Positions 1 through 5,672 of a stretch of 10,053 nucleotides of DNA are shown in pieces. A model generated the notes under the pieces. It was given only the letters and a program-made list of their open reading frames with translations. It did no database searches and had not been told where the DNA came from. Source of the DNA: an uncultured Bacteroidales bacterium (lineage in GTDB: Bacteria > Bacteroidota > Bacteroidia > Bacteroidales > Bacteroidaceae); contig CALCYA010000081.1 in the NCBI GenBank assembly GCA_937906165.1, positions 1 to 10,053 of the forward strand, given 5' to 3'. Position 1 is the stretch's first letter. Every line of letters begins with the position of its first letter. A program made the position numbers and the translations under genes.

Positions 1-60
1 AGAGATTGTTTAATGTTTTGTCTGTGTTAAAAAGATATTCCCCCTATGGTTTGCAGGTGA

Positions 61-170
61 ACCGTCTCTTGACCGTGGTCGCTAGTTCTTTGCAAGCAAA
101 GCGTCCATAGGACGGTTACGAGCCTGTTTTCCGCTCTTTGGTTAAGACAGCAAGTGGCTGTCTTTTTTTT
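61..170 (+). ncRNA. Candidate structured small RNA, tandem copy 1
   Basis: No protein gene fits here. Positions 65-151 recur at 209-295 with only two substitutions, and the unit ends in an intrinsic terminator. Hairpins visible inside: CTTTG/CAAAG around 88-101 with a 4-nt loop, and CGTCC-ATA-GGACG around 102-114. One of the two substitutions between copies falls in the loop of the first hairpin, leaving its stem intact, as expected for a functional RNA. A weak promoter-like TATGGTTTG lies at 45-53, but its spacer is one base longer than the Bacteroidetes TAnnTTTG box and no well-placed -33 element is seen, so the 5' end is uncertain. I do not recognise a named RNA family. It could instead be one of several tandem attenuators in the leader of the downstream operon. 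Confidence 0.6.
144..170 (+). terminator. Intrinsic terminator of copy 1
   Basis: A perfect 8-bp stem (AAGACAGC at 144-151, GCTGTCTT at 157-164) encloses the 5-nt loop AAGTG and runs straight into eight T residues at 163-170. The T tract fixes the direction as plus strand. Confidence 0.85.
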
Positions 171-204
171 GTGCATATGCCAATCTCGGTCGAGGGTGTT
201 GCTT

Positions 205-313
205 ACGGTCTCTTGACCGTGGTCGCGAGTTCTTTGTAAGCAAAGCGTCCATAGGACGGTTACGAGCCTGTTTTCCGCTCTTTGGTTAAGACAGCAAATA
301 GCTGTCTTTTTTT
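205..313 (+). ncRNA. Candidate structured small RNA, tandem copy 2
   Basis: This is the second copy of the unit, offset by exactly 144 bp. It carries GCGAG where copy 1 has GCTAG, and TTTGTAAG where copy 1 has TTTGCAAG. Its 5' end can form ACGGTC-TCTT-GACCGT (205-220), a perfect 6-bp hairpin; the same hairpin in copy 1 has a C-C mismatch. The CTTTG/CAAAG and CGTCC/GGACG hairpins are preserved. I find no convincing promoter in the 34 nt between copy 1's terminator and this copy. Transcription may therefore depend on readthrough, or on a promoter I cannot recognise. Function unknown. Confidence 0.6.
288..313 (+). terminator. Intrinsic terminator of copy 2
   Basis: The same 8-bp stem as in copy 1 (288-295 with 301-308) encloses the loop AAATA and is followed by seven T residues (307-313). 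The arms are identical between copies while the loop differs at two of five positions, which indicates selection on the stem. Confidence 0.85.
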
Positions 314-346
314 GTATATGTACCTATTGTGTGTCTGCACATCTGG

Positions 347-400
347 TACGGCCTTTCACCATGGTTGCGAGTTCTTCTGGCTGCTAACTTTGAGCAGCTT
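347..400 (+). repeat. Decayed third copy of the tandem RNA unit
   Basis: Positions 347-376 align with the 5' part of copies 1 and 2: TACGG, then a CTTTCACC version of CTCTTGACC, then TGGTTGCGAGTTCTT. After that the sequence departs and forms a different hairpin, GCTGCT (380-385) with AGCAGC (393-398), loop 7 nt, followed by a T-rich but interrupted stretch. It is either a diverged third member or the remnant of one. The remaining 401-528 up to the first gene is AT-rich and shows nothing else I can name. Confidence 0.45.
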
Positions 401-528
401 CTTGTCTACTTGAAAAAATATTTACATTATTTTGTCTTCAACCGATAATTTAATAATTTTATGCCTGTAATAGCTGTGTGCTCAAATTTTTGTAGTAATT
501 TTCTGCATAGTTGCAGGGCATCACTGGA

Positions 529-1047
529 ATGAAAAAGTATATTATGAACAAGAAGTATCGTCAATATATCGGCCTTGCGGTTGCTGTGCTGATGTATTAT
601 ATAATTCACGAAGGGGCGCATCTTGTTGTGGCTCTTGCACAGGGGGCGTTCAGGCAAATCAATATTATGGGACTGGGTGTGCAGATTGATGTCTTTGCCG
701 AAAGAATGAGCAGTTCACAAATGGGTATCTTTTGTCTTGCCGGACCATTGGCAACACTCGCAGTCGGTTGGCTTATGGTTCTTTTTGTGCATCATCTGTG
801 TCGCATATCGTCTTCTGTTCTGCGTGCGTGTGCGTGGTATACTTCGCTCATCATGCTGTTGCTCGACCCGCTTTATCTCGGAGTCTTCTACCGATGGGTA
901 GGTGGCGGTGACATGAATGGCATTGCATTGTTGGTTCCCGCGGGTGTAGTTTCGCTGATTGCCGGCGTTGTCGGTGTGGTGAATCTGCTGCTTGTCTGGA
1001 AGGTTCTTTATCCTGCCTATACAGCCTCTTTCAAGAATGTAGCTTAG
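529..1047 (+). CDS. Small integral membrane protein with HExxH motif, M50-like
   Basis: The 172-residue product is almost entirely hydrophobic, with about four predicted membrane segments. The first carries HEGAH at residues 27-31, a HExxH zinc-binding signature placed inside a membrane helix, as in M50/site-2 proteases. A possible third ligand is the Asp in LDPLY or in GGGDMNG, both in the second half; the classical NPDG-type motif is not evident. If active it would cleave within or near the inner membrane, and no substrate can be inferred. The ATG at 529 is chosen; TTG at 511 and ATG at 544 are alternatives, and no good Shine-Dalgarno decides. It is the first gene of a three-gene operon with only 4 nt to the next gene. 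The family assignment rests on the motif and topology alone. Confidence 0.7.
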   Translation: MKKYIMNKKYRQYIGLAVAVLMYYIIHEGAHLVVALAQGAFRQINIMGLGVQIDVFAERMSSSQMGIFCLAGPLATLAVGWLMVLFVHHLCRISSSVLRACAWYTSLIMLLLDPLYLGVFYRWVGGGDMNGIALLVPAGVVSLIAGVVGVVNLLLVWKVLYPAYTASFKNVA

Positions 1048-1051
1048 CATT

Positions 1052-1366
1052 ATGGATGATATACGCCAGAAAGTCATTGAGTCAACCTTGATAACCCCGT
1101 TCCAGCGCAAGGTGTATCTTGAACTGCTACGGGTGCCGTCGGGTACAACAATCACATACGGAGAACTCGCACGCCGCATCGGGTGCGGCAGTGCGCAGGC
1201 TGTGGGGCAGGCGCTCAAACGTAACCCTTTTGCTCCAGAGGTCCCTTGTCATCGCGTGGTGGCTGCCGATGGTTCACTCGGCGGTTACAATGGCATGCGT
1301 GAGGGTGAACAGTTGGAGCGTAAACGACAACTGATTGACAATGAAAAGATAATAAACAAAATATAA
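1052..1366 (+). CDS. Methylated-DNA-[protein]-cysteine S-methyltransferase, short form
   Basis: The 104-residue protein consists of just the C-terminal DNA-binding and active-site domain of the Ogt/Ada/MGMT family. It transfers the alkyl group from O6-alkylguanine (and O4-alkylthymine) in DNA to its own cysteine in a suicide reaction. PCHRV at residues 65-69 holds the acceptor Cys66, so this is not an alkyltransferase-like protein, where Trp replaces Cys. TITYGELA (33-40) supplies the conserved Tyr, and GGYNG follows the active site. The N-terminal domain of Ogt is missing. At the position of the DNA-intercalating finger Arg of human AGT (ARAVG) this protein has Gln (AQAVG). It sits 4 nt after the membrane protein and 2 nt before the reductase, so it is co-transcribed with both. 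Confidence 0.9.
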   Translation: MDDIRQKVIESTLITPFQRKVYLELLRVPSGTTITYGELARRIGCGSAQAVGQALKRNPFAPEVPCHRVVAADGSLGGYNGMREGEQLERKRQLIDNEKIINKI

Positions 1367-1368
1367 TT

Positions 1369-2043
1369 ATGAGACCTTATATTATATGTCACATGATAGC
1401 TTCTGTCGATGGCCGCATAGATTGCGACATGACAGAGCAGATTGAGGGTGGTAACGAATATTACGAGGCCCTCGAGGCGCTCTCCTGTCCCTCTATGCTT
1501 ATGGGGCGTGTTACGATGCAGATGCATTACGCCCAGCCTGAGCCTTTTGTGCCTCTCTGCGGTTCACCAATCGGCACCGAGGCTTTTTACGTGGCCCGCA
1601 AGGCTGCGGCCTACTGCGTGGGCATTGACACTCATGGCTCATTGCAGTGGGGCGAGAATGAATTCGACGGCCAGGCGCTGCTTGTAGTTACCGATGAACG
1701 CTGCCCCAAGAGTTATCACGACCGCTTGACGGAGCAGGGTATATCATGGATTGCAACGGGTAAGGATGGTATTGACCTGCCGCGTGCAATGGCACTGCTG
1801 CGTGCGGAGTTCGGTGTGGAACGTCTTGCTGTCACCGGTGGCGGACACATCAATGGTGCGTTCCTTGCGGCAGGGTTGCTCGATGAGGTCAGCTTCATGG
1901 TAGCGCCGGGCATTGACGGCCGTGCCGGCCAGGCTGCAGTGTTCGACGGTATACAGGATGCAGGTCGCCCTGCAACACAGTTGCATCTTTGCAGTGTTCA
2001 GCAGATGGGTGAAACGGTGTGGATGAGGTATAAGTTAAAATAA
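1369..2043 (+). CDS. RibD C-terminal/DHFR-like reductase
   Basis: The 224-residue protein has the fold signature of the RibD C-terminal (pyrimidine reductase) and dihydrofolate-reductase-like family. It shows ASVDGRI at residues 11-17, LMGRVTM at 44-50, and a GGG-containing turn with NGAFLAAGLLDEV in the C-terminal third, the region that binds NADPH in relatives. There is no deaminase domain, so it is not the bifunctional RibD of riboflavin synthesis. The likely role is an NAD(P)H-dependent reductase of a small heterocyclic substrate, which is unknown. It closes the operon with the alkyltransferase (2-nt gap) and is followed 13 nt later by a strong terminator stem. Confidence 0.85.
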   Translation: MRPYIICHMIASVDGRIDCDMTEQIEGGNEYYEALEALSCPSMLMGRVTMQMHYAQPEPFVPLCGSPIGTEAFYVARKAAAYCVGIDTHGSLQWGENEFDGQALLVVTDERCPKSYHDRLTEQGISWIATGKDGIDLPRAMALLRAEFGVERLAVTGGGHINGAFLAAGLLDEVSFMVAPGIDGRAGQAAVFDGIQDAGRPATQLHLCSVQQMGETVWMRYKLK

Positions 2044-2056
2044 CTATTCGTCGTTA

Positions 2057-2097
2057 ATATAATTTTAGGGCGGCAAAATGCCGCCCTAAAATTATAT
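2057..2097. terminator. Strong bidirectional terminator hairpin
   Basis: A perfect 19-bp stem (2057-2075 with 2079-2097) closes on a 3-nt AAA loop. The GC-rich core GGGCGGCA is flanked by AATTTTA/TAAAATT arms, which supply a T-rich 3' side on both strands. It lies between converging genes ending at 2043 and 2114 and can terminate both. Confidence 0.9.
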
Positions 2098-2113
2098 ATA
2101 TATGTAAGTCCGG

Positions 2114-2611
2114 TTACTTTGCACCGAAAGGCACCACTCTCAACCAAACCTCACTTATCCAGTTCTCTTCCGCTCCGCCGAGGTTGTACTCAAGATAAAG
2201 GATGTTGGGGTTGTTCTCGTTGAATCTGTAACGCAACTGCGAAATGGTGTTGTTCAGGCTCTTGTCAAGGTAGTGGCTGTTGATGTACTCAAGGTAGCTG
2301 TTCTCGCTACCCAAGACGATGTCGCCCTCCTGTGTCACGAACGATAGGGTGCTGGTCTGTGTCTCCTGGTCTTCGGCCTGCTTGATGGGGATGTTCACCC
2401 CTGCAATGACATAATACTTCTTGTCCCAGGTGATGGTCTTGTATATCTGCTTGCCGATGAAGGAGACACCGCCGTCGGGGGTCGCTACTTCCTCGACATA
2501 CTGCCACACGCCTAAAAGGGGTTTAATCTTTAAATCTTCGTTGTTCTGTTGAGCACCTGCATTTGTTATGCCTAATAACAAAATCGCGAATAGGAACATT
2601 ATCTTTTTCAT
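2114..2611 (-). CDS. Secreted small beta-rich protein, DUF4488/lipocalin-like
   Basis: The 165-residue protein starts with a clear signal peptide (MKKIMFLFAILLLGITNAGA, cleavage before QQNN). There is no lipobox Cys, so it should be free in the periplasm or exported. The mature part opens with LLGVWQYVEEV and continues as alternating hydrophobic strands, ending in WLRVVPFG. This resembles small Bacteroides lipocalin-like proteins of the DUF4488 type, in which a GxW motif starts the barrel. No catalytic residues are recognisable. It stands alone, converging with the reductase operon and diverging from ybaN. Function unknown; the family name is tentative. Confidence 0.75.
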   Translation of the reverse strand: MKKIMFLFAILLLGITNAGAQQNNEDLKIKPLLGVWQYVEEVATPDGGVSFIGKQIYKTITWDKKYYVIAGVNIPIKQAEDQETQTSTLSFVTQEGDIVLGSENSYLEYINSHYLDKSLNNTISQLRYRFNENNPNILYLEYNLGGAEENWISEVWLRVVPFGAK

Positions 2612-2745
2612 AATAGTAGAGATTAAAGATTATGTATTCTTATATGTCACGTGCAATATACGAAATTTTCAACAAAAAAAAGTTTTTTTCATCTATTTTT
2701 ATCTTCCGAACGGTGATATATCTGCTTTTGAGGCATATTTTTTAG

Positions 2746-2753
2746 TATCTTAG
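2746..2753 (+). promoter_or_regulatory. Possible -7 box for the DUF454 gene
   Basis: TATCTTAG matches the Bacteroidetes TAnnTTTG box at all but one position and lies 27 nt before the start codon. A TTTG occurs at 2727-2730, but only 15 nt upstream, shorter than the usual 19-21, so this is weak. Confidence 0.3.
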
Positions 2754-2780
2754 CGGCCTGAAAAGTTTGAAGATTACCGA

Positions 2781-3143
2781 ATGAAATATATTTTGGCGTT
2801 TTTGGGAACCTTGTCGCTCGCGTTGGGTGTGGCAGGTATCTTTCTGCCGGTGTTACCCACAACACCGTTTTTGTTGTTGTCGGCAACCCTGTACCTTCGC
2901 AGCTCCAGGCGACTCTACGATTGGCTGATGTCGCACAGACATCTTGGCCCTTATATAAAGAATTTTCAAGAGAAAAAGGCAATACCACTCAGGGTGAAGA
3001 TCGTGTCGGTGAGCCTTGTGTGGATAACGCTTCTCTATTGTGCAATTTTTGTAGCGCAGGCGTGGTGGCTCAGGGTACTGTTCATTGCCATAGCCACAGG
3101 TGTGAGTATACATATCCTCCATTATAAGACATTGCGTGAATAA
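2781..3143 (+). CDS. YbaN/DUF454 family inner membrane protein
   Basis: The 120-residue protein has the arrangement of the DUF454 (YbaN) family. An N-terminal hairpin of two membrane segments contains LGVAGIFLPVLPTTPFLLLSA (about residues 15-35). A basic loop with LYDWLMSH and GPYIKNF follows, then two more membrane segments and a short cytoplasmic tail. The PxLPTTPF core and the W-L-x-x-H block are the family signatures. No biochemical role is established for the family that I can name. It is monocistronic. The stop codon and the last 16 coding bases form part of the terminator palindrome, so the C-terminal residues KTLRE are constrained by RNA structure as well. Confidence 0.85.
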   Translation: MKYILAFLGTLSLALGVAGIFLPVLPTTPFLLLSATLYLRSSRRLYDWLMSHRHLGPYIKNFQEKKAIPLRVKIVSVSLVWITLLYCAIFVAQAWWLRVLFIAIATGVSIHILHYKTLRE

Positions 3144-3168
3144 GCCGGCTTATTCACGCAATGTCTTA
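3125..3168. terminator. 44-bp perfect palindrome, convergent terminator
   Basis: Positions 3125-3146 are the exact reverse complement of 3147-3168, centred on CCGG. It covers the last codons and stop of the DUF454 gene and faces the minus-strand gene ending at 3368. No clean T tract follows on either strand. The adjacent repeat begins directly at its right end. Confidence 0.7.
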
Positions 3169-3357
3169 GAAGCTGTTTAAATTTATATCGTTTAGTTTTT
3201 TATAGGTCAAAAATAGAATGTTTTGTTATTTTTTGAGGGCGCGTAGCGGGCTACGTAACCGAGAAAAAGAAGAAAACAGGCATTTTTGAACATAAAAGAC
3301 AACGAAATAGCGGCTTCCAATATAAGAATAACTTTTTTTAGAAATTTAAACAGCTTC
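3169..3357. mobile_element. MITE-like element, full-length copy
   Basis: The ~189-bp non-coding element has perfect 16-bp terminal inverted repeats (GAAGCTGTTTAAATTT at 3169-3184 and its complement at 3342-3357), flanked on both sides by TTA as a possible 3-bp target duplication. Inside is a tight hairpin, CGTAGC-GG-GCTACG near 3242-3255. A shortened relative lies at 9530-9602, which supports mobility. There is no open reading frame, so any transposase would act in trans and is not in this window. Confidence 0.75.
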
Positions 3358-3367
3358 TTATAATGAA

Positions 3368-3835
3368 TTAAATCAGTTCAACTATCTTCTCAAGCCAATG
3401 GCGGTCGGTGTCGTCGAACGTGGCAAGGTGTTCGCTGTCTATATCGAGTACAGCCCTTACGTCTCCCTCTTTTATCTGCGGCACCACAATCTCGCTTTTC
3501 GAAGCACTGCTGCATGCGATATGTCCAGGGAACTTCTCAACGTCGGGCACAACCTGTGTCGTGCGCTCTTTCCATGCAGTGCCGCACACCCCGCGTCCGT
3601 ATGCTATGCGGCTGCAGGCCAATGGTCCCTGGAACGGCCCCAGTACAAGCTCTCCGTCAATTACGCGGTAGAATCCTGTCCACCAGAAGCCGAATGTGTG
3701 GTGTATCATTGCCGCAACATTGGCCATGTTGGCAATGGTGTCACTCTCATTCTCCACAAGTGCCTGAATCTGCTTGTACAGCAGTCTGTATTTCTCTTCC
3801 TTGCCTCCTTGGGCAATATGCAGTTCCTCGGCCAT
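3368..3835 (-). CDS. msrC: Free methionine-(R)-sulfoxide reductase (GAF type)
   Basis: The 155-residue protein is a single GAF domain that reduces free L-methionine-(R)-sulfoxide to methionine in the cytosol, recycled by thioredoxin. The three family cysteines are present as C74, C84 and C108. Their spacing of 10 and 24 residues equals that of E. coli fRMsr (84, 94, 118). WWTGFYR (51-57), LGPFQGPLAC, GRGVCGTAW and VLDIDSEH are typical substrate-pocket segments. The start is ATG at 3835. It lies 130 nt downstream of the macro-like gene on the same strand, separated by a REP-like palindrome, so co-transcription is possible but not certain. Its role fits the redox theme of the neighbourhood. Confidence 0.92.
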   Translation of the reverse strand: MAEELHIAQGGKEEKYRLLYKQIQALVENESDTIANMANVAAMIHHTFGFWWTGFYRVIDGELVLGPFQGPLACSRIAYGRGVCGTAWKERTTQVVPDVEKFPGHIACSSASKSEIVVPQIKEGDVRAVLDIDSEHLATFDDTDRHWLEKIVELI

Positions 3836-3911
3836 AATCGGTTATTTAACAGTTTTTGAATGTATGTGTTTAAACAAAATGCTTTTTGAAATAATCGTAT
3901 TCCCCTGTTTT

Positions 3912-3945
3912 GAGATCCCTCGTCGCTGCGCTCTGTCGGGATGAC
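3912..3945. repeat. REP-like palindromic intergenic repeat
   Basis: The block runs from GAGATCCCTCG to CGGGATGAC, with ATCCC (3915-3919) pairing with GGGAT (3938-3942) around a GC-rich, partly self-complementary centre. This ATCCCTCG...CGGGATGAC style recurs between genes in many bacterial genomes. Only one copy is in the window, so repetitiveness is recalled rather than shown. Confidence 0.5.
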
Positions 3946-3965
3946 AAGGCTTCCTGATGAATCGG

Positions 3966-4358
3966 TTATTTCTCCAGTATTTTAATAAAGCGTTGCGGCA
4001 GATATATGTTCTCCTCATCAATAGCGTCCTTGAACAGCGGTGCCATCTCTTCAACGGTGAACCCGGCTATGCCGCAACCGATCTCAGTTACAAGGAATTT
4101 CAGTTCCCTGTGTTCGCGGGCAAAGGCAATGAAGTCATCAACGTATGGTGCAATGACGTCTACGCCGCCGTGCATTGTGGGTATGCCGTAACTTTTGCCT
4201 TGCAGGCCTGTCCCTTGTCCCCATATTGCCCCGAATCTCTCGTATGCCAGCAGTGCGGCGCCTCCTCCGTGTAGTCCCTCAAGATTACTGCCGAAGACGA
4301 ATACTTCATCGTCGGCAAGTGTAGTAATCCATTGTGGCGATACTCTTCTCTTGTCCAT
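3966..4358 (-). CDS. Macro-like domain protein (A1S_2505-type)
   Basis: The 130-residue protein is a single small alpha/beta domain with glycine-rich loops resembling nucleotide or ADP-ribose binding macro folds. It shows FVFGSNLEGLHGGGAA (residues 20-35), GQGTGLQGKSYGIPT (47-61), and EIGCGIAGF near residue 91. Relatives are annotated as A1S_2505 family phage non-structural protein, although the family is common in ordinary bacterial chromosomes. The activity is unknown; binding or hydrolysis of an ADP-ribose-like ligand is a reasonable guess. The start codon is 12 nt after the regulator gene's stop, so it is probably the last gene of the hemerythrin-regulator transcription unit. No phage genes accompany it. 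Confidence 0.75.
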   Translation of the reverse strand: MDKRRVSPQWITTLADDEVFVFGSNLEGLHGGGAALLAYERFGAIWGQGTGLQGKSYGIPTMHGGVDVIAPYVDDFIAFAREHRELKFLVTEIGCGIAGFTVEEMAPLFKDAIDEENIYLPQRFIKILEK

Positions 4359-4370
4359 AGTATTCTTTTT

Positions 4371-4964
4371 TTATCCGAAATCGGAAATGTCGACCAGTTT
4401 GTTCATTATGGCATATACCGTCAGGCCAGGGATACTGTTGATGCCTAACTTCTGCGATATGTTGCGGCGGTGCGATATCACCGTGTATATCGATATGTTG
4501 AATGCGTCGGCAATCTCCTTGTTTGTCATTCCTTTTGCTACTGCGGCCAGAATGTCGCGCTCGCGGCCCGAAAGCTCGTTGATGTCGTTCTTCGGGTTCT
4601 GCGCATTGGCGTCAAGGGCGCTCTTGAGCTTCTGGGCAATGCGTGCAGCATTGTCGTAGATGCCTATGCATTCGTCATACTGGCGCAGCACGCTCTCTTC
4701 GTAGCTGCTGTGGGTGAGCGCGACTATTGCCGCCCCGGTGTTGCCAAGGTAGGAGCGTATGTCGAGTCTCTCGTTATAGTCTATTACAGCAGGGTTGATT
4801 ATGATTATGTCAATCTCGCTGTTGTTTGCGTTAAAGTAGCCAGGGTTGCTCAATGTCTGCATCAGGCTGAACTCGGGGTTCTTGTCAATTATTGCCCCGA
4901 TGCCTGCTGCGACAATCTCCGACGGCTCAATAAGCACAATCCTGTATTTACCCTCTCTGTTCAT
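4371..4964 (-). CDS. LuxR/NarL-type regulator with degenerate receiver
   Basis: The 197-residue protein has an N-terminal receiver-like alpha/beta half and a C-terminal LuxR helix-turn-helix (LSGRERDILAAVAKGMTNKEIADAFNIS, then TVISHRRNISQKL). The receiver lacks its phosphorylation chemistry. The acidic pair after strand 1 reads IEPSE, and the strand 3 phospho-acceptor Asp reads IIINPAV. Control by an unphosphorylated or ligand-bound state is therefore likelier than a His kinase, and none is nearby. ATG at 4964 is preferred over the TTG at 4985; both overlap the end of the hemerythrin gene (17 bp for the ATG), implying translational coupling. By position it probably regulates, or responds with, the hemerythrin protein. 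Confidence 0.85.
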   Translation of the reverse strand: MNREGKYRIVLIEPSEIVAAGIGAIIDKNPEFSLMQTLSNPGYFNANNSEIDIIIINPAVIDYNERLDIRSYLGNTGAAIVALTHSSYEESVLRQYDECIGIYDNAARIAQKLKSALDANAQNPKNDINELSGRERDILAAVAKGMTNKEIADAFNISIYTVISHRRNISQKLGINSIPGLTVYAIMNKLVDISDFG

Positions 4965-5661
4965 TGCTTTTTTCCATTTTTTCAACCAACGGTATCAATA
5001 GTCTGTTCTCAATCAGCGAGTGCTTGCAAAGGTCTTTCTCCACGCTGTAGATGTCGGCAAGCAACTCAAAGCTGAGTGGTGACGAGTACTCCTCATTGAG
5101 GTATTTGGTGATGATGTTTTTCAGGTCGTTGAGCTTCTCGTTGATATTGCTGTGGTTATGCTCGAACTGGCCTATGTTGTATCGCTTGCCTTTGCACCCA
5201 TGTTCTTTTATCAAACTCTCAATGTACGGGAACACAACCTCCTCTTCGTATCGGAAGTGGTTGTTCACCTCGTTGTCATAGTCGTCGTAGAACTTGTCTA
5301 TCAAGCGGCGGCTAACCTCGTCGAGCCCGCTGACGAGCTTGTGGACGCTGTTGTGGATGTTGGGGAAGCAGATACCCGTGTAATAGCGGTGCGATGCACG
5401 CAGGTAGGTGGTGATGCTCTTAATGTCATTCTCGCCCAGGCTCTCAATTTCGGGACGGTAATCACCGAACGAGTAGATGTTGCAGATTATGAGGAACAGC
5501 TCGGCCGAGATGCCGTATCGTGCGCATAACTCCGCGACAGTAGCCTCTCCGAATCCTAACTTGATGTCAAGGCGCTGCAGAATAGACAGCAGATTGCCGT
5601 CATTCGCAAGCAAGTCCGCGACCTTCATCCTTTTATTGTAAATAGTCTCTTTATTGCTCAT
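4948..5661 (-). CDS. Hemerythrin-like diiron protein (RIC/YtfE-related)
   Basis: The 237-residue cytosolic protein has an N-terminal ScdA_N-like helical part (residues 1-60, with LGFGEATVAELCARYGIS) and a C-terminal four-helix HHE domain. The six expected diiron ligands are visible: H91, H135 and E139 in HFRYE, H168 in EHNH, and H214 and E218 in HSLIE. This matches the ligand pattern of E. coli YtfE (RIC), which repairs iron-sulfur clusters damaged by NO or oxidants. The cysteine pair typical of the RIC N-terminus is absent (only C46 and C60), so NO/O2 sensing or binding is an equally good guess. The start overlaps the glycosidase stop as ATGA, and the end overlaps the regulator gene by 17 bp. 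Confidence 0.88.
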   Translation of the reverse strand: MSNKETIYNKRMKVADLLANDGNLLSILQRLDIKLGFGEATVAELCARYGISAELFLIICNIYSFGDYRPEIESLGENDIKSITTYLRASHRYYTGICFPNIHNSVHKLVSGLDEVSRRLIDKFYDDYDNEVNNHFRYEEEVVFPYIESLIKEHGCKGKRYNIGQFEHNHSNINEKLNDLKNIITKYLNEEYSSPLSFELLADIYSVEKDLCKHSLIENRLLIPLVEKMEKSNEQRG

Positions 5662-5672
5662 GATTTTTCTTT
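5646..5672 (-). repeat. Direct repeat copy A at the hemerythrin start
   Basis: These 27 bp, spanning the start codon and first codons of the hemerythrin gene, recur at 6734-6760 at the glycosidase start with a single mismatch just upstream of ATG. On the coding strand both read AAAGAAAAA, then T or C, then CATGAGCAATAAAGAG. Confidence 0.9.

Noticed and set aside
65..313. Tandem repeat as a CRISPR array
   Set aside because: Repeats are about 90 nt, only two are good, and each ends in a terminator rather than alternating with spacers of even length.
715..1218. Minus-strand open frame of 167 codons opposite the membrane protein and alkyltransferase
   Set aside because: The opposite strand has clear family motifs and tight operon spacing; this translation is low in hydrophobic pattern and has no recognisable domain.
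3398..3859. Plus-strand open frame of 153 codons opposite the methionine sulfoxide reductase
   Set aside because: The antisense gene has all three catalytic cysteines at the family spacing, so this frame is a codon-bias shadow.
3966..4358. Prophage remnant suggested by the phage label of the macro-like family
   Set aside because: No other phage, integrase or attachment-site signal nearby, and the gene is embedded in a chromosomal operon.
4965..4985. TTG at 4985 as the regulator start
   Set aside because: ATG at 4964 is the standard codon and leaves the receiver-like first strand intact; the seven extra residues are just a lysine-rich prefix.
4470..5529. Long plus-strand frames opposite the regulator and hemerythrin genes
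   Set aside because: Rich in Val, Ala and Cys with no domain; the minus-strand proteins carry complete motifs.
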